Of a stretch of 64,000 nucleotides of DNA, positions 58,521 to 64,000 are shown piece by piece. A program made the translations under genes and the position numbers. The notes under the pieces were generated by a model that was given only the letters and a program-made list of their open reading frames with translations, did no database searches and was not told the origin of the DNA. The first letter of the stretch is position 1. The number at the start of each line of letters is the position of its first letter. The DNA is from Acrocarpospora phusangensis (GTDB taxonomy: Bacteria; Actinomycetota; Actinomycetes; Streptosporangiales; Streptosporangiaceae): assembly GCF_016862995.1 (NCBI RefSeq), contig NZ_BOOA01000002.1, forward strand, positions 181,263-245,262. The letters are read 5' to 3'.

Positions 58521-58658
58521 CGGCGTCTTTTCGGCATCCAGGGGATTCCGGGAGGGTTTGGGGGGTTCTGGAATACCGGTTCGCGTGCGCGCGTTCACGG
58601 TTGTATGGTTGCGTTGCCTGTCTGCGCTGCGGCGGAGGCGGGATTGACAATTCCACAG

Positions 58659-59044
58659 GGGGGTGACCGGTTTCGACTTCGACATTTCAAGGTAGGGGAA
58701 GCGGGCCGAGGACGGCGGACATAACCTCGTTAACACTGTGACCGCAAACCAATAAGTGCCGATAACACGAGCACTCCGGCTAGCAAGCGCATGCTTGCTC
58801 TCGCTGCCTAAGCAGACGAGCTAAGCCGTGTCAGCCCGGGATCGCCTCCGGCCCGGGACCTGGCATCGCTAGGAGGCTAAACCTCTTGACCCGGTCGCGG
58901 GGCCAATAGGGAAAACAAACAGCGACTGAGCCCGTCGGCGACTCGCCTGTGAGATCGCCGGGGCCGAGAAACTCACAACAGGCTGCGCCCGGAGAAGCCC
59001 TAGCTCGGTGCCGAAGGACGCGGGTTCGATTCCCGCCACCTCCA
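58659..59044 (+). ncRNA. ssrA: Transfer-messenger RNA (tmRNA)
   Basis: GGGGGTG at 58659-58665 pairs with CACCTCC at 59037-59043, forming the tRNA-Ala-like acceptor stem with the G3-U70 pair, and A59044 is the discriminator. CCA is not encoded. The T arm CGGGTTCGATTCCCG and the 5' GACCGGTTTCGAC are conserved. The tag frame runs from GCC 58758 to TAA 58809-58811 and reads ADNTSTPASKRMLALAA, ending in the ALAA degron. It rescues stalled ribosomes with SmpB. A strong terminator follows. Confidence 0.96.
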
Positions 59045-59049
59045 CGAAT

Positions 59050-59100
59050 GAAACGACCCTGGTCGGAAGCCCTTTCGGGCTTCCTCCCCAGGGTCGTTTC
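59050..59100 (+). terminator. ssrA terminator
   Basis: GAAACGACCCTGG (59050-59062) pairs with CCAGGGTCGTTTC (59088-59100), enclosing GGAAGCCC/GGGCTTCC around TTTC. Its T-containing 3' arm is followed by GGTTGTT. Confidence 0.85.
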
Positions 59101-59110
59101 GGTTGTTACA

Positions 59111-59166
59111 CGGGGGGGCGACCCCCCGAGCCCCCCGGTGTGGGGGGCCGAGCCCCCCACGCCCCC
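59111..59166. repeat. G/C-homopolymer palindromes downstream of ssrA
   Basis: Alternating runs of six or seven G and C form several competing hairpins in 56 bases. The rest of the 363-base gap (59045-59407) shows no gene; the carboxylesterase promoter must be near its end. Confidence 0.6.
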
Positions 59167-59407
59167 GAGCTAGCGCGGTTGCCCGGGTCGAGTAGGTGAA
59201 ATTGATTGCTTTGCGGGGCATTGAGTCTCGAATCGGCTGCTCTTGATGCCGGTGCGGCTAGAAGTGTGACCTGCGTTGATGGCGCTGGATAAGGGCGAGA
59301 AGCGGCCCCGCTTTGGGTCATTCTGTTAGCGCTTAAATGGTTTGCCCGTGGATGGCGGGCGCTGGGATGCTCGGCCGAGTAGGAACGCGGAGAAGGGGAA
59401 CCGCAAA

Positions 59408-60937
59408 GTGGCCGGTATCGCGTCCAGTAAGTCGTTCGAGCTTGAGCCGGAAGTCCGTACGGTGGCTGGGGTTCTCCGGGGTGCCTGGGAGGCGCGGCTG
59501 GCGGTTTTCCGGGGGGTTTCGTTCGCTGAGGCGCCGGTTGGTGTGCTTCGGTTCGCTGCGCCGGAGCGGGTGCGTGGGTGGGATGGTGTGCGTCCGGCGG
59601 TGGCGTACGGGCCGCCGCCTCCGCAGTCCGGTCTGCTGGGGACGTCGCAGGACGGCGGCGGTGAGGACTGGTTGACGGTCAACGTCTGGACGCCGGAGCC
59701 GGGGTCGGACGCGGGGCTTCCGGTGATGGTGTGGATTCCTGGTGGGGCTTATGCCCTGGGTAATTCCAGCCTGCCGGAATACGACGGTGGGCGTCTGGCT
59801 GGGAGTGGGGTCGTGGTGGTGACCCTCAACTACCGGCTCGGGATTGAGGGGTTCGGGCAGGTCGACGGGGCGCCGGCCAATCGGGGGTTGCTCGATCAGG
59901 TCGCGGCTCTGGAGTGGGTGCGGGACAACATCCGGGTGTTCGGTGGGGACCCGGATCGGGTCACGGTCTTCGGGGAGTCGGCGGGGGGCGGGTCGGTTGC
60001 CGCGCTGCTGGCCATGCCGCGCGCGGCCGGGCTCTTTCGCAGGGCGATCGCGCAGAGTGTGCCGGGGACGTTCTTCTCTCCTGAACTGGCGGCTGACATC
60101 GCCGCTGCCTGTGCTGCCGAGCTGGGGATACGGGCGACGGTGTCCGATCTGTCGGCGGTGGAGCCGGATCTGCTGCCTGTCGTGGGCGACGCGATCGCCG
60201 TCAAGACGGGGGAATGGCGGGAGCGGTGGGGGCAGATCACGCACCGGGGGATCCCGTTCGCGCCGGTTGTCGACGGTGATGTTCTGCCGGTGACGCCGTG
60301 GCAGGCGCTGGCTGACGGTGCTGCCCGGGATGTCGGGCTTCTTGTCGGGCATACGCGTGATGAGCACCGGTTGTTCAGCTTGATCGACGGGGTGCTCGGC
60401 CAGGTCACGGGGGAGCAGACGGAGACCGCTCTGCGCATGCTGGCCCCCGGTGCGGACGGTGCGCGCCGGTACCGGGAGGCGTTCCCGGGTGTGACCGATG
60501 AGGAGCTGTACGAGCTGGTCAACGCGGACTGGCTGTTCCGCATGCCGAGCGTCCAGCTCGCCGACGCGCAGCTCGCCGGGGGCGGACGGGCCCATCTGTT
60601 CGAACTGACCTGGGCCGCTCCGGGAATGGGCGGTGCCCTCGGCGCGTGCCATGGGCTGGACGTGCCGCTCGTCTTCGGCAACCTGAGCAGCGGACAGACC
60701 GCCATGCTGATCGGCGATCCGCCCTCTCCGGAGGCGGAGGAACTGTCCGCGCGGATGCGCGGCGCGTGGACGGCGTTCGCCGCGCACGGCGACCCGGGCT
60801 GGCCTCAGCACGACGCCGATCGGCGTCTCACACAGCTCTTCGACACGCCGTCGACGGTCGCCGCCTACCCGGAAGAGACCTCGCGACTGCTGTGGCAGGA
60901 CCACCCCTTCCCGGTGCTTCCGCTGCTCGCGCGGTAG
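59408..60937 (+). CDS. Carboxylesterase/lipase family protein (type B)
   Basis: A 509-residue alpha/beta hydrolase from GTG 59408, eight bases after AAGGGGA. The nucleophile Ser191 lies in FGESAGGGS, the oxyanion hole in PGGAYALGN, and the catalytic His in ACHGLDVPLVFG; the acid residue is probably in HTRDEHRLF. The N-terminus GVSFAEAPVG is typical of the family. No signal peptide is seen, so it is cytoplasmic. Substrate unknown. Confidence 0.92.
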   Translation: MAGIASSKSFELEPEVRTVAGVLRGAWEARLAVFRGVSFAEAPVGVLRFAAPERVRGWDGVRPAVAYGPPPPQSGLLGTSQDGGGEDWLTVNVWTPEPGSDAGLPVMVWIPGGAYALGNSSLPEYDGGRLAGSGVVVVTLNYRLGIEGFGQVDGAPANRGLLDQVAALEWVRDNIRVFGGDPDRVTVFGESAGGGSVAALLAMPRAAGLFRRAIAQSVPGTFFSPELAADIAAACAAELGIRATVSDLSAVEPDLLPVVGDAIAVKTGEWRERWGQITHRGIPFAPVVDGDVLPVTPWQALADGAARDVGLLVGHTRDEHRLFSLIDGVLGQVTGEQTETALRMLAPGADGARRYREAFPGVTDEELYELVNADWLFRMPSVQLADAQLAGGGRAHLFELTWAAPGMGGALGACHGLDVPLVFGNLSSGQTAMLIGDPPSPEAEELSARMRGAWTAFAAHGDPGWPQHDADRRLTQLFDTPSTVAAYPEETSRLLWQDHPFPVLPLLAR

Positions 60938-61115
60938 AGCAGACGAACAGTGCGTTGAGGGTCAAAGGTCTAGTGCGCCCCCACCGGAAATCCTCACCGG
61001 AAAGCCGGCCAGGATGGGGGGCCTCGGCGGGCATTTCCAGAACAGCCCGACTCGCGCCCGCTGTTTGGTCCCTCCTCGGGTGGTGCGGCCCCCGGGTGGT
61101 CTCTTCTCGGTGTGG

Positions 61116-61189
61116 TGCCGCCCCGGGGATTCGAACCCCGACGTCCCGTGTCCTGAGCACGGTGCCTCCTGCCGTTGGGCTAGAGCGGC
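61116..61189 (-). tRNA. tRNA with anticodon CAG (Leu by code), short variable arm
   Basis: Read on minus, GCCGCTC/GGGCGGC form the acceptor, CCGTG/CACGG the anticodon stem around CTCAGGA, and CGGGG/CCCCG the T stem around TTCGAAT. The variable region is only five bases (GACGT), whereas bacterial leucine tRNAs have a long arm. Discriminator A is followed by encoded CCA (61113-61115). The D stem has three sure pairs. Confidence 0.8.
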
Positions 61190-61199
61190 CAGTGTCGCG

Positions 61200-61273
61200 T
61201 ACGTCCGGCGGGATTCGAACCCGCTACCTCCGGCATCTCGGGCCGGCGCCTCTACCAGGTGGGCTACGGACGT
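61200..61273 (-). tRNA. tRNA with anticodon GAG (Leu by code), short variable arm, C33
   Basis: ACGTCCG/CGGACGT acceptor, CCGGC/GCCGG anticodon stem and GCGGG/CCCGC T stem are perfect. The anticodon loop CCGAGAT has C rather than the near-universal U at position 33. The variable region is five bases (AGGTA). CCA is not encoded. Confidence 0.78.
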
Positions 61274-61294
61274 TCGAGCCCGTGGGCTCGTCAG

Positions 61295-61367
61295 CTGCCA
61301 GAGCACGATTCGAACGTGCACTCGCCCGGTTCAAAGCCGGGGGTCCTGCCGGTTAGACGATCTGGCA
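61295..61367 (-). tRNA. tRNA-Gln (anticodon UUG)
   Basis: TGCCAGA/TCTGGCA acceptor, GTCT/GGAC D stem, CCCGG/CCGGG anticodon stem around CTTTGAA, and GCACG/CGTGC T stem are all sound. Discriminator G fits Gln. CCA is not encoded. Confidence 0.88.
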
Positions 61368-61381
61368 TCGTGCGTGACTCG

Positions 61382-61452
61382 TGGACCGACAGGGTCTTGA
61401 AACCTGAACTCCTGCTTGCAAGGCAGGCGTGATGCCTTTTCACCATCAGCCC
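61382..61452 (-). tRNA. tRNA-Ala (anticodon UGC)
   Basis: GGGCTGA/TCGGTCC acceptor includes the G3-U70 alanine identity pair. The anticodon stem CCTGC/GCAGG encloses CTTGCAA. The T stem has one mismatch and the variable region is four bases. It is the first gene of the four-tRNA minus-strand array, spaced 14 bases from tRNA-Gln. Confidence 0.82.
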
Positions 61453-61516
61453 ATGTCCCATTTGTTTTCTCCGCTATTCAGTTTTAGGCGTGCGTGCACC
61501 GCTCAAGGGCGTACGA

Positions 61517-61552
61517 GGAAAAGAAAAAGCCGCCGGATCTCCCTGGCGGCTT
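61517..61552 (-). terminator. Intrinsic terminator, minus strand
   Basis: AAGCCGCC pairs with GGCGGCTT around a short loop (61527-61552), and on minus is followed by TTTTTCTTTT. It would end a transcript coming from higher coordinates, before the tRNA array. Confidence 0.75.
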
Positions 61553-61573
61553 CATGGGTGGCCCTTTGTGGGT

Positions 61574-61651
61574 CTACCCTGAAGTCCGCCAAAGTCGCAG
61601 CTCAAGAGCACGCAGGCTGCGCGCTTGCTCCCGCTGGGCCTGGTAGCTCAT
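61574..61651 (-). CDS. Possible 25-residue peptide mini-gene
   Basis: A short frame from ATG 61651 (MSYQAQREQARSLRALELRL) ends at TAG 61574, and an ATG three codons earlier is also available. GGGAAGG lies nine bases upstream of the chosen start, and an intrinsic terminator begins 22 bases after the stop. The peptide is basic and helix-prone. Coding status is uncertain. Apart from this, 61453-61946 shows only the tRNA upstream region, the terminator and the subtilase promoter region. Confidence 0.35.
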   Translation of the reverse strand: MSYQAQREQARSLRALELRLWRTSG

Positions 61652-61946
61652 GACCGTCATCCTTCCCTGCTCTCGTCCGAGCGGCTCGCTCGTGTTATTC
61701 AGAACGGTAGTCGCCCGGCTTGCCACGTGCGACACATTTATTGTGCCCATTATTCGGGTGGGAACGCCAGCTGCGGATTGCCGCGATCTTCGGCTGTCCG
61801 GTATGTCGGTAGTCTCCCCGCGTGTCGCGGCAATCCGGGCGGCTGACCCTAGGTCGGGAAAAGGGGGACTAGGGATATTCCCGGGGTGACGGTGTGCGGG
61901 GCTCTGCCTACGGTCGAGAACGGACCTGGCGGTAGAGGAGGGGCGC

Positions 61947-63659
61947 ATGCTGGAGGAGAATCCCGCGGAGAACACCGGCGTCGAGGTCGTGGCGGGGGAG
62001 TTTCAGGATGAGTCGGTGCGTTTTGTGGCGCGGCGGCTGATTGTGCAGTTGGCGGAAGGGGCCGCCGGGGAAGAGGGGGTGGCGGGGCAGGTCGCGGAGG
62101 CGCTGGCGGCGCTGCCGCCGGGAACCGTGGTGGTGCGGGGGCCGAGCGCGACGGGGCGGCTCGTGGTGGCGTTGCCGGAGACGGGGTCGGCGGCGGACAC
62201 GGTGCTGTCGAACGTGGGGGTCGCGGAGACGACGCCGGCGATCGAGTACGTGGAGCCGGATGTGGTGGACCGGGCGCAGATCGTGCCCAACGATCCGAGG
62301 TTCGCGCAGCAGTGGGGACCGGCCGCGGTGGGCGCGCAGGCGGCCTGGGACCTGCAGACGGGCGCCTCGAACGTGCTGATCGGGATCATCGACTCGGGCA
62401 TCTCGCTCAGCGCGGACGTGCTCGACCACGACGACCTGCGGGACGCGGGAAGGATCACGCTCGGGACGGACTTCGTGGACGGGGGCACCCCCCGCGACCT
62501 GAACGGCCACGGCACGCACGTGGCGGGCATCGCCGCGGCGGCGGGCAACAACGCCACCGGGGTCGCGGGCATGAACTGGGGTTCGCCGGTGTACGTCTGC
62601 CGGACCCTGGACGCGAACGGCAACGGCGGGTCGGCGGACTTCGCGGACGCGGTCGAGGAGATCACCGACTACGCGGTGGCGCACGGCTTGAAGGCCGTCA
62701 TCAACTACTCGGGCGGCGGCGCGAACAACAACACCAAACAGGCGGCCTGCCAGTACGCATCCGACCGAGGCATGCTCGTGGTGGCCGCGGCCGGGAACGA
62801 CGGCGCGGGGCCGGTGATCTGGCCGGCGGCGTACTCGACGAGCATCGTGGGCGTGGTGGCGGTCGGCTCGACCGACCCGGGGGACGTGATCTCGAGCTTC
62901 TCCAACGTGGGCCCGGAGGTGACGGTCGTCGCGCCCGGCAGGAACATCCTGTCCACGCTGCCGACCTACAGTGTGAGCCCGACCCTGCCGCTCAACTACG
63001 GTTCGCTGAGCGGCACGTCCATGGCGACACCGCTGGTCGCCGGCCTGGCGGCGCTGATGTGGAGCCGGCATCCCGGTCACACCAACGCCAAGATCAAGCA
63101 ATGCCTCCAGGACAGCGCGGTCAAACTGGGCGCGGCGGCGTTCGACAACAGCTGGGGCCACGGCCGGGTGGACGCGCGGGCGGCGCTGACCTGCGGCGAC
63201 CTGATCGTCCCGATCACCAGGCTCGGGTCGTGCCCGAGCCGGATCGCCGTGTGCGAGCCTTCCACGCTGGTCTCCTGCCGGACGTTCCTGCAGGTCAACT
63301 GCCCGACCCGGCTGCCGGTGCTCTGCCCGACGACCCGGATCGGCTGCGTGACCGACCTGCGCTGCCCGTCGATGATCACCGTCTGCGTCAGCGACCTGCG
63401 CTGCCCGTCGGTGGTCGCGGGCTGCCAGTCCACGCTGCGCTGCCCGTCCGTGGTGGACGGCTGCCAGTCGAGTCTGGGCTGCGGGTCGGAGCTGTGCAAT
63501 CCGACGATCCCGGTCCGTCCCCCGGTGGACCCGATCCTGCACGAGATCGTGAACAGGCTGAGCGACCTGGAGCGGCGGGTGTCCGGGGAGGCGTCCACGA
63601 GCCAGGGTGAGGCCGAATGGTTCTACGTGGACGACGACGGCGACGTGCACGAGGTCTGA
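61947..63659 (+). CDS. Subtilisin-like (S8) peptidase with cysteine-repeat C-terminus, no signal peptide
   Basis: A 570-residue protein behind an excellent GAGGAGGGG ribosome-binding site. Residues about 28-110 resemble an inhibitor-I9 prodomain. The S8 triad is intact: Asp149 in GIIDSG, His188 in NGHGTHVAG, Ser358 in GTSMATP, with oxyanion Asn284. The start MLEENPAENTG has no hydrophobic segment, so Sec/Tat export is not evident. Residues 429-517 hold 14 cysteines in a repeating C-x6-C-x5 pattern. A helix (ILHEIVNRLSDLERRV) and an acidic tail VDDDGDVHEV end it. A kinase-like gene follows by four bases. Function unknown; processing of a partner is a guess. Confidence 0.88.
   Translation: MLEENPAENTGVEVVAGEFQDESVRFVARRLIVQLAEGAAGEEGVAGQVAEALAALPPGTVVVRGPSATGRLVVALPETGSAADTVLSNVGVAETTPAIEYVEPDVVDRAQIVPNDPRFAQQWGPAAVGAQAAWDLQTGASNVLIGIIDSGISLSADVLDHDDLRDAGRITLGTDFVDGGTPRDLNGHGTHVAGIAAAAGNNATGVAGMNWGSPVYVCRTLDANGNGGSADFADAVEEITDYAVAHGLKAVINYSGGGANNNTKQAACQYASDRGMLVVAAAGNDGAGPVIWPAAYSTSIVGVVAVGSTDPGDVISSFSNVGPEVTVVAPGRNILSTLPTYSVSPTLPLNYGSLSGTSMATPLVAGLAALMWSRHPGHTNAKIKQCLQDSAVKLGAAAFDNSWGHGRVDARAALTCGDLIVPITRLGSCPSRIAVCEPSTLVSCRTFLQVNCPTRLPVLCPTTRIGCVTDLRCPSMITVCVSDLRCPSVVAGCQSTLRCPSVVDGCQSSLGCGSELCNPTIPVRPPVDPILHEIVNRLSDLERRVSGEASTSQGEAEWFYVDDDGDVHEV
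63231..63497 (+). repeat. 13-residue cysteine repeat in the S8 peptidase
   Basis: The clearest units are CPSMITVCVSDLR, CPSVVAGCQSTLR and CPSVVDGCQSSLG, each with two Cys; degenerate copies precede them. Confidence 0.85.
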
Positions 63660-63663
63660 GGCG

Positions 63664-64000
63664 ATGAACCTGTCCCGCCGCGCCGTACGGCTGCTGCTCG
63701 ACCGCGGCCTCGTCCGCGCCGCCGACGTGCACCGATACGGTCTGACCGCCCGCGACGTCTCCGAATCCAACGGGGTCGTCCTGGTGGAGCTGGGCAACGG
63801 CCAGGGGTTCGCGGTCAAGGACGTGGGCGCCCCGCGTGAAGGCGGCCAAGGAGAGCCGGAACGGGAGATCGCGCTCTATCGGGCCGCGGGCGGCACTGCC
63901 ATGCTGCCCCGGCTGGAGCTGCACGATCCCGGCGCGGGGCTGCTCGTCCTGGAGGGTGTGATCGCGGCGCGGCGGCTGGACCGGCTCGCCGCGCCGCACG
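63664..64000 (+). CDS. Kinase/phosphotransferase-like protein (truncated by window end)
   Basis: The frame starts at ATG 63664, four bases after the peptidase stop, and continues past base 64000; 112 residues are visible. It opens NLSRRAVRLLLDRGLVRAADV, and then VVLVELGNGQGFAVKDVGAP resembles an ATP-loop/Lys strand of an aminoglycoside-phosphotransferase-like kinase, followed by EREIALYRAAGG. Catalytic motifs would lie beyond the window. Close coupling implies a joint role with the S8 peptidase. Confidence 0.6.
   Translation, partial: MNLSRRAVRLLLDRGLVRAADVHRYGLTARDVSESNGVVLVELGNGQGFAVKDVGAPREGGQGEPEREIALYRAAGGTAMLPRLELHDPGAGLLVLEGVIAARRLDRLAAPH

Noticed and set aside
61116..61452. tRNA array as evidence of an integrated prophage
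   Set aside because: No integrase, terminase, capsid or tail gene is visible in the window, so only a remnant or accessory origin can be suggested.

Overview
The window is high-GC actinomycete chromosome. The linked order mtrA-mtrB-lpqB, comF, hpf, secA, prfB, ftsE-ftsX, smpB and ssrA, a tmRNA tag ending in ALALAA and a DasR-like GntR regulator suggest a filamentous actinobacterium. Streptosporangiales is my best guess, inferred from memory of gene order and not from any search.

Layout. 1-5152 (minus): an operon of DUF58, MoxR ATPase, DUF4350, DUF4129 and a multi-pass membrane protein, joined by 4-base stop/start overlaps. 5448-9655: mtrA-mtrB-lpqB envelope-stress signalling, then comF. 10445-12620: hpf (ribosome hibernation) behind a long structured leader, a candidate three-way-junction RNA, and a NarL/LuxR-type response regulator. 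12635-17850: a YcaQ-like protein, a small membrane protein, secA and an Rv3235-like protein. 18034-19827: a SARP/BTAD regulator. 19900-28012: a compact N-acetylglucosamine PTS locus holding EIIC and a DasR-like regulator on minus, and a SIS-type sugar-phosphate isomerase, EIIB, EIIA, a HAD phosphatase, HPr, EI and a secreted GH3 N-acetylhexosaminidase on plus. A double DasR-type operator sits at the divergent promoter.

28013-40691 is a more variable stretch: several HAD-like proteins (one with its nucleophile replaced), DinB, DUF6912, a siderophore-interacting reductase, a DUF1835 protein, acetoacetyl-CoA ligase, an ATPase/HTH protein whose ribosome-binding site lies in a hairpin, a small secreted protein and a Tat-exported BBE flavoprotein. 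40772-46093 holds a NuoF-like flavoprotein/ferredoxin with a haem b membrane partner, a DUF1996 protein with a Q/N-rich segment, a DUF4142 protein, and an ECF sigma factor with a minimal zinc anti-sigma. A decayed tryptophan 2,3-dioxygenase precedes the 180-kDa-type NAD-glutamate dehydrogenase.

51805-59100 returns to core genes: a lipoprotein, prfB, a zinc-ribbon membrane protein, ftsEX, smpB, a penicillin-binding-protein homologue that has lost all three catalytic motifs, and ssrA. The right end (59408-64000) looks accessory: a carboxylesterase, a tight minus-strand array of four tRNA genes including two short-variable-arm tRNAs with leucine anticodons, a possible 25-codon mini-gene, a leaderless-export subtilase with a 14-cysteine repeat tail, and the start of a kinase-like gene cut by the window edge. 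This subtilase/kinase pair, the tRNA array and the RNA structures flanking hpf are the most promising places for undescribed biology.
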